Assembly: GCF_040954835.1 (NCBI RefSeq)
Contig: NC_090698.1
Span: 5,578,501 to 5,642,500 of the forward strand
DNA: 64,000 nucleotides
Reading direction: 5' to 3'
From: Lepisosteus oculatus
Lineage: Eukaryota; Chordata; Actinopteri; Semionotiformes; Lepisosteidae
Shown: positions 23,901 through 34,200 of the stretch, piece by piece
How the letters are laid out: every line of letters begins with the position of its first letter
How positions within the stretch are numbered: position 1 is the stretch's first letter
Notes under the pieces: generated by a model
Told to the model about the DNA's origin: nothing
The model's input: only the letters and a program-made list of their open reading frames with translations
The model's database searches: none
Translations under genes and position numbers: made by a program

Positions 23901-26900
23901 TTTGCCAGTAGGGGGCGTTGTGTGTTTCCTTGACTACAGTGTCGCAGCAGGAGGAACGTCCGATCAGACAGATCCTGTACCTGGGGAACCTTCTGGAGAC
24001 CTGCCACTTTCAGTCCTTCTGGGTTAGTGGCCATCTGCGCCTCTTTTTATCCCTCTTTCAGTACATGGTGTGTGTGTGTGCGTGCCTCACTCGGTACAAA
24101 CTGTGTGTGTGTGTGCGTGTGCATGTGCATGCAGTGCCTCACTCGGTACAAACTGTGTGTGTGTGCAGTGCCTCACTCGGTACAAACTGTGTGTATGTGT
24201 GCAGTGCCTCACTCGGTACAGACTGTGTGTGTGTGTGCAGTGCCTCACTCGGTACAAACTGTGTGTATGTGTGCAGTGCCTCACTCGGTACAGACTGTGT
24301 GTGTTTGTGCAGTGCCTCACTCGGTACAGACTGTGTGTGTGTGTGCAGTGCCTCACTCGGTACAGACTGTGTGTGTGTGTGCAGTGCCTCACTCGGTACA
24401 GACTGTGTGTGTGTGTGCAGTGCCTCACTCGGTACAGACTGTGTGTGTGCGTGCAGTGCCTCACTCGGTACAGACTGTGTGTGTGTGTGCAGTGCCTCAC
24501 TCGGTACAGACTGTGTGTGTGTGTGTGTGCAGTGCCTCACTCGGTACAGACTGTGTGTGTGTGTGCAGTGCCTCACTCGGTACAGACTGTGTGTGTGCGT
24601 GCAGTGCCTCACTCGGTACAGACTGTGTGTGTGCGTGCAGTGCCTCACTCGGTACAGACTGTGTGTGTGTGCAGTGCCTCACTCGGTACAGACTGTGTGT
24701 GTGTGTGTGTGTGCAGTGCCTCACTCGGTACAGACTGTGTGTGTGTGTGTGTGTGCAGTGCCTCACTCGGTACAGACTGTGTGTGTGTGTGTGCAGTGCC
24801 TCACTCGGTACAGACTGTGTGTGTGTGTGTGCAGTGCCTCACTCGGTACAGACTGTGTGTGTGTGTGTGCAGTGCCTCACTCGGTACAGACTGTGTGTGT
24901 GTGTGCAGTGCCTCACTCGGTACAGACTGTGTGTGTGTGTGCAGTGCCTCACTCGGTACAGACTGTGTGTGTGTGTGCAGTGCCTCACTCGGTACAGACT
25001 GTGTGTGTGTGTGTGCAGTGCCTCACTCGGTACAGACTGTGTGTGTGTGTGTGCAGTGCCTCACTCGGTACAGACTGTGTGTGTGTGTGTGCAGTGCCTC
25101 ACTCGGTACAGACTGTGTGTGTGTGTGTGTGCAGTGCCTCACTCGGTACAGACTGTGTGTGTGTGTGTGCAGTGCCTCACTCGGTACAGACTGTGTGTGT
25201 GTGTGTGTGCAGTGCCTCACTCGGTACAGACTGTGTGTGTGTGTGTGCAGTGCCTCACTCGGTACAGACTGTGTGTGTGTGTGTGTGCAGTGCCTCACTC
25301 GGTACAGACTGTGTGTGTGTGTGTGCAGTGCCTCACTCGGTACAGACTGTGTGTGTGTGTGTGCAGTGCCTCACTCGGTACAGACTATGTACTCAGTAAG
25401 CACAGGTTGTGTGTCTGCATGTGTGTGTAGTGTTTGTTTCTGCTTACACAGTATGATGTCTCACCAGTCTTTGTCCGTCAACAGGCCAGCCTAGAGGAGA
25501 ACAGGGAGCTTATTGATGGGATCACTGGCTTCGAGGACTCAGTCCGCAAGTGTAAGTTTCCACAGTGTAACACTGACTTTACAGAGACTCACACTGAGTC
25601 CTGCTTCATTTAGAGAAGTCTTGGCAGAGAGGTGTTGCAAGTGGAGCAGGTTACCAGCACAGTGGCGTCTGGTAGCCTGCTCCACACAGGGGCTCACACA
25701 GACACGCGCGCAGAGGGCTGGAGCAGCAGTATCGTCAGCCCCCCTCCGATCTGGCAGGACTCAGCGTTGTCTTCCATCGTGAAACGTCTATGGAAATGGC
25801 CTGCTGAGGTCTGCTAACTGAAATATTTTTTTTTTCCTTCTTCACTCTTCTGTTGCTCCTCTTTCTTTCTTGTCCCCTCCCACCTTCCTGCTGCCCCATC
25901 TTCCGGACCCTTTCTCTCTCTCTCTCCCCTGCCCACCCTCCCAGTCATCTGCCATGTGGTGGGCATCACCTACCAGAACATTGACAAGCGGCTGCTGGCA
26001 GAGATGCTGGGTGACCCTCTGGGTGAGATCTCCGCCCGCGCGCGCCACACTGATGACGCGGTTTGTTTCGAAATACAAGTGCACTCTTTCATCGTGCCCT
26101 TCGTTGGCTCCCACTGCCTAAGCTTTCCCTTTCTCCATGGCCCTGCGGTGGGCCTGGGCAGTCTTGTGCAGTTTTAGAATGGACTCGTGGTGATCGCCAC
26201 TGGACAGGTGGCTGAGAGCAGCAGCCCTCAGAGGCTTCTGGGAAGTATGCTTTGAACGGGGCTTTGCTCTCAGAATCAGTAGAGATGACTACGACTACTG
26301 CAGATCACTTTCCCCCAGCGCATCGGGCGGAGAGGTGGCTCTGTGGCTCAGGATCTGCGCCTGTGGCTGGAAGGTTGCCGGTTCAAATCCCGCAGCCGGC
26401 AGAGGAATCCTACTCCGTTGGGCCCCTGAGCAAGGCCCTTAACCCCAACTGCTCCAGGGGCGCTGTACAATGGCTGACCCTGCGCTCTGACCCCAAGCTT
26501 CTCTCCCTGTCTGTGTGTCTGCGTCTCCTTGGAGAAAAAGCTGGGGTATGCGAAAAGACGAATTCCTAATGCAAGAAATTGTATAGGGCTAAAAAAGAAA
26601 CATTATCATTATCATTATTATCATTGTTCGTTTCAAAGAGCTGTCCCTTACCCAGGGAACTTTTAACTGTAATGATTTACTAATGCAACTCCCCAGCACT
26701 GTCGAATTGTGTTCCTTTTTAAAAATATCAGGAGTAAAGGGGCTTCGTGATTCTGCACTGTGTCGTTTTTTTTATTTCCTTGTTTTTTCGGAGAAAAGCC
26801 AGTGCAGGAAATAGAAACCTGACTTGCGTACCGCTTCCTGTTAGGATTTCAAAGTTGGCATCTGATCGCCGTTTTAGTGAAAGTCCCACCGAGTTAACTC

Positions 26901-27885
26901 TGTGGCTTGGGGACGCTTTTGGAAGCCTGACCCCCCCCCCTGTGAAGCTGCCGAGGCCTTGCGGCACGCTGTGGCCTGAGCTTCTGCCTCCTGCGGTCCG
27001 GGAGCTGGGGGTCCGAGCCGCGGGCCTCGCCCTGACACGCCTGCTCTCTCTCTGTCTGTCTCCGGCTCTCCCAGACACGCAGGTCAAGGCCTGGATGAGC
27101 AAGTATGGCTGGACGGAGAACGAGAGCGGTCAGGTCTTCATCTACAATCAGGAAGAGAGCATCAAGCCCAAGAACATCGTGGAGAAGATCGACTTCGAGA
27201 GTGAGTGACGGCCTCTCCTCTCCTGCGTGCCTGGTCTCTCTCCGCCAGTGTGGCAGAACGCGTTTTGCTAAAACCTTCCCAGCCCTCCTGTTTTCCTTTG
27301 GGGCTCGAAAGGCTGTCGGCTCCCTGCTTCCCCTTGTCTGTACCCCTCTCTTCCAGTCTTTCTCGCCTCCGTCTTGTTTCTGCTTCCTTTGCCCCTTCAG
27401 TCTCTTCCTCCTCCTCCTCCTCCCTGTGTTTCCTGCTTTACCCTGGTCAGCTCCTCGTTCTTTGGCCGTGGGCCATGCTTGTTCTAGCAGTTCAAGCAGG
27501 GAGCTGGGTCAGCATGCGTAGGCTGCAAAGGGACAAGTCAAGTCAGCTCTCGGGACCGGCGGCCAGTAGCAGGGAGATGAGACCCTGTGCAAAGGAAGAA
27601 GTAGAGGTTTATTCCAGGCTGAAACGGAAAGAAACACAACGTTTCGGCTGTGGAGCCTTCTTCAGGTGTGTGACCATTCAGGAAGCATTCAGCTCATCTC
27701 TCTGCTATTGGCAGCCTGTCCCGAGAGCTGACTATGGCTGCCTTACAGCAATTATTGATTTTCTGAATCTGGAGCAGAAACTAAAATGTAGGTCTGAAAT
27801 GTCAAATGGAAAGATCTCACTGATTCTTCCTCTTTTTGCGTCTTTTTCTCTAGGTGTGTCCAGTATCATGGCTACATCTCAATGA
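20917..27885 (+). CDS. eif3k: eIF3 subunit K, complete, 8 coding exons
   Basis: Exons: 20917-20978, 21740-21838, 23621-23741, 23948-24022, 25485-25551, 25945-26022, 27075-27200, 27854-27885. They sum to 660 nt, giving 219 codons plus TGA (human protein 218 aa), and every phase closes. Key matches to vertebrate eIF3k are [100 protein letters not shown] and a C-terminus ending VSSIMATSQ. eIF3k is the small subunit of the eIF3 complex, which recruits mRNA to the 40S ribosome; the family has HEAT-like and winged-helix parts. All junctions are GT-AG. Intron 3 carries U12-type signals. Introns 2 and 4 are mostly minisatellite. Exon 5 begins at ASLEEN, one residue shorter than human at that junction. 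Confidence 0.97.
21913..23522. repeat. 39-bp minisatellite, about 41 copies, eif3k intron 2
   Basis: The unit is gtgaccccgttcacccccga followed by cacgctgcagtgtctcaga. Because 39 is a multiple of three and the unit lacks stops in several frames, long false open frames arise on both strands. Variant units (cggagtgac, gacgcgctg, and a ccccctgacg unit 1 bp longer) recur in blocks, which suggests stepwise segmental expansion. A PstI site occurs in nearly every unit. The array fills most of the intron. Confidence 0.97.
23742..23947 (+). other. eif3k: U12-type (minor spliceosome) intron in eif3k
   Basis: The donor at 23742 reads gtatcctttt, matching the U12 consensus RTATCCTTT. The branch-site match tttccttgac is at 23925-23934, with A at 23933, 14 nt before the 3' splice site at 23947. 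There is no long polypyrimidine tract next to the acceptor. The acceptor gcagcag is a NAGNAG tandem that could add or skip one Gln codon. The intron is 206 nt. Confidence 0.85.
24075..25386. repeat. (TG)n-bearing minisatellite, about 35 copies, eif3k intron 4
   Basis: The unit is cactcggtacagactg, a (tg)n tract of variable length, then cagtgcct; total about 34-42 bp. The first copies have tacaaactg, later ones tacagactg. TG tract length increases toward the 3' end. Frames of 460-490 codons across it are spurious. It occupies nearly all of the intron between exons 4 and 5. Confidence 0.97.
26326..26635 (+). mobile_element. tRNA-derived SINE, copy 3, eif3k intron 6
   Basis: Near full length: tggctctgtggctcaggatc, the B box ggttcaaatcccgc, cctgagcaaggcccttaacc and cctaatgcaagaaattgtat. 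It ends in an A-rich and (cattat)n microsatellite at about 26600-26632. Confidence 0.9.
27535..27680 (-). repeat. Penelope-like/hammerhead-type repeat fragment, copy 1
   Basis: The minus strand reads cacctgaagaaggctccaca then gccgaaacgttgtgtttctt, followed by cctggaataaacc. The CTGAAGA...GGCT-ccac-AGCC-GAAAC order resembles the hammerhead core found in repeats of Penelope-like elements, with one extra A before helix II. Related copies lie at 32300-32720 and 55010-55165. It is in eif3k intron 7. Confidence 0.5.
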
Positions 27886-27986
27886 TGGGTCCCAAATTCA
27901 TCATCCCTTTCTCTCACACACACACACAGGACACCCTGCAGACTTCTGGATTTCACCCAGCGGCTTTCTGTGCTGGTACCCTTCTC

Positions 27987-27992
27987 AATAAA
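27987..27992 (+). terminator. eif3k: eif3k polyadenylation signal
   Basis: A canonical AATAAA lies about 100 nt after the eif3k stop codon, so the transcript probably ends near 28010. Confidence 0.75.
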
Positions 27993-28079
27993 TATAACTT
28001 ATCTACAAAAAACAAATGCGTGGGTTTTTACTTGTATCGTGGGTCAAAGACCATACCAGAATTTGTGGGAAAAAAAACC

Positions 28080-28640
28080 ATGTAGATTGTAATTTTGTTT
28101 TTAGGCTTTGCAACAAGGAAAGGTGCAAAACTAGAAGAGGCTCATCTGTCTGGCAGAAGGATTCTTGGGGATAGTCGGCATAGAGTAATGAAAGACATTT
28201 CCCCACAAAGTGAGCTCTTGGAACACATAGCAGCAGTGGATACACATAGATTAAGCAAAGTAGGGTATTTGGATTTTCCGAAGGTTTTTGATCAACCTTA
28301 GAAGTGATTCTTTAATTGCTGGAAAAGGACATACAAGAAAATGTGTATTTGGAAGAGTACAGATCTGGTGAATGCTCAGTTTGGGTTCGGTAATTAGTGG
28401 AATACCATTAATTACAGGTCTAAATACTGGTGTAAACTACTCTGGGCTCATTGAAGATGCTATTTTATATGATTAAAATATAGGTTTTTCGTCTATATAT
28501 TACAAGAAAGATATTGCTTCAGTCCAGAAAAGAATCATCTTAAATGTATGCCAGAATCCTCAAAGTCATTGACAGGAGCCAGCCCTACTGGAACAAAACC
28601 GAAGGACACAAGAGGAAACTGTTGAAATGTGCTTTTGCAC
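28080..28640 (+). mobile_element. Possible decayed LINE relic
   Basis: Contains cagtccagaaaagaatcatc and gccagaatcctcaaagtcat, which resemble a region just upstream of the LINE ORF2 C-terminus (VQKR... motif). There is no intact frame, so the call is tentative. Confidence 0.25.
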
Positions 28641-28769
28641 AATTGCTTTTGAATTTTCCTTCATGGGTTTTCCTAATGATGGCATTTGTATTTTTAGGAG
28701 TGGCTTTCTGCTATAATAGTGAATTCCACTTACAGAGCATTTTTCGGCCCACAGGTCCCCCGACTCCTT

Positions 28770-28925
28770 CACAGTAGGAGGGGACCCACTTCTCCAAGCC
28801 CTGCAGGGCAGCTCCAGCTGGGTGACACTGGGCAGCGGGAGGAGAGAGGGATCACTTCACCAGCCGAATTAATTTCAGGGAGGTCAGGCTGTTGAGGCCC
28901 AGAGGTTGACACCCCTGGTCTTACA
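28770..28925. repeat. Dispersed repeat sharing blocks with 51425-51690
   Basis: Shares gggaggagagagggatcac, caccag, and 'aggtca-gctgt-g-ggccca-ag' style blocks with 51425-51690, and the 'gttgaggc' block with 19670. The class is not resolved. Confidence 0.35.
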
Positions 28926-29010
28926 AACGGTGCCAGCGGATCATGAACGACCAGGTAGTCAGGACTTCTCCTCTGAAGGACGGTCGTCTACTACAGCATG
29001 ATCGCTGTAA

Positions 29011-29290
29011 TACAGGGGCAGAGTGGTGGCTCTGTGGCTAAGGATCCACGCCTGTGCCAGTTGCCGATTCAAATCCCGCGGCCGGCAGAGGAATCCTACT
29101 CCGTTGGGCCCCTGAGCGAGGCCCTTAACCCCAGGTGCTCCGGGGGCACCGTATAAATGGCCGACCCTGCGCTCTGACCCCCAGCTTCTCTCCCTGTCTG
29201 TGTGTCTCATGGAGAGCAAGCTGGGGTCTGTGAAAAGACACATTACTAATGCAAGAAATTGTATTTGGCCAATAAAGTGATCTGATCTTA
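29011..29290 (+). mobile_element. tRNA-derived SINE, copy 4
   Basis: Near full length: ggtggctctgtggctaagga, the B-box region gattcaaatcccgc, cctgagcgaggcccttaacc, atgcaagaaattgtatttgg and the tail aataaagtgatctgatctta. Confidence 0.9.
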
Positions 29291-30447
29291 ATAGGGCAAA
29301 GGCTCAGACTTCCAGGTCCAGAGGGAAGTGCTCCACCTAGTGGTCGATCTGCACCACTTACAGCAGCCATATGACTTTCCTTGAAGAAATCAGGCTACAA
29401 GGAGGTAACGTTGCTGCCTACGTTGTTTGGAATAATTCGGTTTGTCTCATTTACATTAAAAGTCGTTGACATTACCCTTACGCAGATTCGTCTATTCCTC
29501 TACACCAGTCTCATACCTTCACTGCTTGGCTGGCCACAACCCGTGATGGACGTTCATTTCTTTAGTCCTTTAACGGTTCATTATCATTGGCGCTGCTCAT
29601 TTATCTGAAGTGATTGACATATATAACACAGTCCGGTTTTTCTACGTGCAAATTCGGTCCTGATTTATGAAGGTGAGCTGGCTGAGGCACTCTGGATAAA
29701 GTACTTTGCTTCACTGTACAACAGCTGGAGTTAAACCCACCCCCTCCAGTGGACGAAGCACCAGTTTGCAAGGGTGGCCCACTGATTCAGTCTGTTCAGA
29801 AAGGTATTAGTTCACAGACCTGCCTTTAGTTTATTGAGGTCACTGGGGGAATAACTGTCACCTGGTGACGTCCAGCACACTGACAGAAAATCGGGAGGAT
29901 TGCTTAAGAAACACTACTTTTGTTCCTGTTTTCCATCATCAAAATGAGCGCATCGAATGGATCTCTCCAGCGTGAATGGCAGAGAGAGACGAGGGGGAAT
30001 GAATGGAGCTGGCCACCGTGCAGACCGAAGACAACTGCAGAGCGTCTTTTTTTTTGTTTGCATTGTCACCAGAGCCGGGTCAGCTCTCGCACAGCTCCTG
30101 TCGTGTCCTGTCGCTCCTGGGTTTCAAGCAGGGGCTCCGGGTGGCTGTGAGCCCGGCGAGGGAGACAGCGACTCGGCTGACAGGACCGCGTCGGGCTGCG
30201 GTGCGCCACCAGACCTCAGCGCGGACTCGGCTGCTTCCTGGTTGCGCGATTCCGAGGTTCTGGCGCTGCGACGTGACCTCTCAGAGCTAGTTCACTGTGT
30301 CATCTCTTCGGGGAAGAAGGAAGCCTTCAGTTGCAGAGATGAGACTGGGGACTCTCACCCTTGAATGCTCCCTTCCTTAAGCGTATTTTTCACACCTGCG
30401 AGCTACTGTAAGAGTCTAGTGCCTATTCAGGTGTGCGTACGTATTTA
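29291..30447. other. eif3k/calpain intergenic, no gene recognised
   Basis: Short overlapping frames at 29920-30364 fall in GC-rich sequence and show no family resemblance. Confidence 0.4.
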
Positions 30448-30627
30448 CAGCTCATGATTCCTTTATCAGGTGGACTTTTGCTTTCTCTTTAAACCCGAGT
30501 TTAAAACAGCTCATGAGTCCTTTATCAGGTGGAGTTTTGCTTTCTCTTTAAACCCGAGTTTAAAACAGCCCATGATTCCTTTATCAGATGGAGTTTTGCT
30601 TTCTCTTTAAACCCGAGTTTAAACACG
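30448..30627. repeat. 59-bp unit in three copies, upstream of the calpain
   Basis: Each unit has the order cagctcatgattcctttatc, aggtggacttttgctttctc and tttaaacccgagtttaaa. The last segment is an inverted repeat (TTTAAAC-ccga-GTTTAAA style). It ends about 600 bp before the calpain start codon, so it may fall in the promoter region. Confidence 0.85.
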
Positions 30628-31225
30628 CTAGTCCCTTGTTCGATATAATGCTTAAACTTTGCTGTGTTTGAGGTAGAAAAGTTATTGCCCCATTCTTGTT
30701 CAACGGTGTTTTGAGTGTGCTTTACGCCTGTCGTAGTCCACTTGGACGTGCTCGTGTGAGTGACGCTATATACACACAAAACACAACCCGATTTACCCGA
30801 TCTTCCCCGCCGGGCGTCTGTTCGCTTAGCTTGTGTTTCGCCTCCAGAGTCCTGAAGGAAGTATGAACCGTGCAGGTTAAGAGCGTAAAGCTCTAATTTC
30901 TCAAGGCGGTGGGAGCGCCGCCTGCGTGTTTGAAACCCACGCGTGACTGCGCGTGTGCAGCGTCTGGCCGCAGGTACGCGGTGTTAAGGACCGTCGGCGG
31001 GTAAATACTGAGGGGGACTCGCTCTTCGTCTCTTCCTGTATTGCAGAAAACAGGTTGAAGGTGGAGTAGCGGGGAGAGACACCAGCTGCATGACGCGAAG
31101 GAGTGTTTTCATTTTCACTGTTTCCACTCGTAGGTGCGGGAGCTGAGCTGTGGTCCGTCAGGGTTCACCGGCAACGGGTTCCAGTATAGTTTTTGTGGGT
31201 GTGTTCAGGCTGTGGGGCGACAGAC

Positions 31226-34200
31226 ATGGAAAGAGACGTCGCCCGGGCTAAGCGAAGCAGCATCACGCAGCCCCCCACCGCTCACCGGGCCGAAGAAAAC
31301 CCGACCGCAGTTCGGACGTTTTCCCGGACCGGCTCGGAAGTGGGGCTGTTCGTGGATAAGAGTTTCCCCGTGCACTACAACTCCAAACTAGTGTGGAAAA
31401 GACCCAAGGTAACTCGCGTGACTGTAATTTTTAAGTTTAATCAAGTTAGCGTTTTGTAATATTTTATTACGTGGATTGGCATGCTATATACAGTACCTTG
31501 CAGATACGTTCATATTTGCCTCTAGCTGACGTGGACTTGTCAGGGCAGAGAGTAACTCGCAGTTTCGTGTCTCAGCCGCCGTGCTTCCAGCGCCGAAGAT
31601 AGAAGCAAAATACTGTCCCGGCATTCCGCCTGAGCGTCTGCGCTCAGGACTTAGAACAGGCAGCCGCTCTTTACACAGAGAGCAGTGGGTGTGTGGAACA
31701 GCGGGTCTGTCCATGCTGGATGACCCCACAGCTGTCACCTGATCCATTCAGAAAAGGCCGGGATGGGATTCTGGGACTGATAAACTGCTGAAGAGCCACT
31801 TTGAAGAGAGGGTGAAGGGAGTTAAACCTTTTGGCTGCCTTGGTAATTTCTTTGCGGGCTACATAAAAGATCTGTGTGTGTTGTCATGTTTGAGCTGGAG
31901 GTGTGGCTGTGGCTTCGCTGAGTGCTGACTGCTGCAGGTGTCACAGATCTGGAAACAGATGCCCGAAGGTGTGTGTGCACAAACACGGGGAAATTATTCA
32001 TCACCGTCGATAAAAAGCGATGGTGGAGCAGAACTGGCCAATGCAATTCAGTGCAACTCTGCATTTAACCTTGAATCGCTCCCCTGTTGCGACCGGGGAA
32101 GCCTGGAGTCGTCGAATTTGATCTCTCTGCAGGAATGCAGCACAGCGCTCTGGCACAGGCCAGTACAGGCTCTGCTGCTCCCCTCCAGACACGCAGCTCG
32201 GGCCTGGCACAGCGGACCCCTCCCCCCCGTGTGTTTCAGGGTGAACACCCACCCAGGTGGACCGAGCCGCTTCAGTCAGCACCTGCCTCAGGCCCTGCTA
32301 CAGAGTGGGGGGCTGTGTCAGCAGGCGCAGGCTACAATGAACGATTCAAGGGTTTATTCCTGTGCTGAAAGGCCAGCGTTTCGGCTGTGGAGCCTTCCTC
32401 CGGTGTGGGAAACAGAGGGAAGAGAGGGAAGTCAGCAGGGGAGAATAAAAGCCGGGAGTGGAGAGGAGGCAGAGTGGACACTGGGGGGGCGTGAAGCCGA
32501 GAGAGGGGTGAAATCAAAGCCTGCAGATGATTAGAGAGGATTAGAAGGAAACGAGTCTGTCGCTGAGAGAAGGGGGAAGGTGTGATCCTCGTTTCAGGAA
32601 CATTTCGCTTTCGGATGTCTTTCTGCGTTGAAAGCGTTGTGTTTCTTTTCTTCCCTTTTCAGCATGGGAACAAACCTTTTCTTGTTCCTTTGCAGCCTGC
32701 GCCTGCTTCTGTAAAATCCACAAGAGCAAGCTATTCCAGGTGCATGTGTGTTTGTGCTTCCTTCATTTTATGCCTGGTGTTGTGCTGTGTATAAAGTGTC
32801 CTCCTGTCAACAGGAATTGGTTCAGTTCAGTAGGGATGCCCTTGATTGCATTCTATAGGAAACTCGTCAGGTTTAATGGGTTTGACTAAATTCAGTTTTC
32901 TCCTGCTTACCGATTCCTTTTTTCGCTTTTCCTTGATTTCTTCTCTCAGGACATCTGTGTGTCTCCGAAGTTCATTGTTGACGGCGCAACAAGGACAGAC
33001 GTTTGTCAGGGAATACTGAGTGAGTCGATATTGTCTTAAACGTCCAGCTGGCTAGTTTACAGCTTGCAAAAATCCACTAAGGTTTCATACACTGTGTCAA
33101 TTCTGCAGAATACTGTGTTGTTTTGAAAAACATTTGAATGCCTTTTAACTTTGCAAAAGGATGTGTCATGCCGTCTCTCTCTCCGGGCTGTGGGGACATG
33201 GTGCCGACGCCAGAGTGTCTCGGCCCGTCTCTCTCCGGGCTGTGGGGACGTGGGGCCGACGCCAGCGTGTCTCTCTCTGGGCAGTGGTGACATGCTGTTG
33301 TTGGTTTGCAGGTGATTGCTGGTTCCTGTCAGCTGTGGCCTCTCTCTCCCAGCACAGAGCCCTGCTGGAGCGCGTTGTCCCCGAAGGGCAGGGATTTGAC
33401 CGCGAGTATACCGGCTGCTTCCGCTTCCAGGTCAGTCCTGAGACGCCCTGCTCCTCTGTTAGTCCATTGGGAACCTTGACTGGTGCCACCCGCGGGCTGC
33501 AGATCAGTTTTTCTAAGCCCTGCCATTCCGACGCAGGACAGGGGCTGTAACTGAACCACAAACCAGGGGCACTGCGCTCCCAAGCTTTGAAAGGCACAGG
33601 ACTTTGGCTCTTGTTTTGTGACCATGTTGAAGAGGCTCCTGTTTCTTGCTGTTTCTAGTGTAGTTCAGTGCCTATGCAGACGGTATAATCCAGAAGTAAG
33701 TGCAGTAGGACAACGGGGAGGAGATGATGAGGATCAGGAGAGGTTGATGAACAGGGGGGCGTGACGACAGTGAACTGGTGCTCGGGGGGCGTGGCCAAGG
33801 CGAACAAGCCCAAGGAGTCCAGGGGAGAAATCCGGGGAGAAGTCCAAGGTCCAAAACCGGGTGATCCATCCGAGATGAACACGAGACAAGGTTAAAAACC
33901 GGGATCCGGTATAGGGACAGGGAACAGGGAATAAAAACGGGATGACGAGGCTAGGCGCTCTGAGCCCCAGACTCAGCTGGCTCGGGATGCTGATAAGAGG
34001 CCTGTGCCCTCAAGCCACGGACATAGGGCGACGTGATGGTAGGCTGGCCTCCGGGCATCCGTCTTCCAATGCTGAACCCAGGGAAGGGAGAGCGTCTGGC
34101 TTAATTAAGGACGGGCCGGACTGGGGGCAGGTACTCGTAATCAGCAAAATAAGAAAGAGCCGGAGCACCCTTAAGAGGAGGGATTATGATCGAGAAACAC

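Noticed and set aside
23918-25494. Cys/Val-rich frames of 460-490 codons
   Set aside because: They translate the (TG)n minisatellite of eif3k intron 4; all three frames are open, which signals repeat and not coding.
31193-31225. Upstream extension of the calpain N-terminus (WVCSGCGATD)
   Set aside because: It would start at TTG; an in-frame stop is at 31187 and the first ATG is at 31226 in good context.
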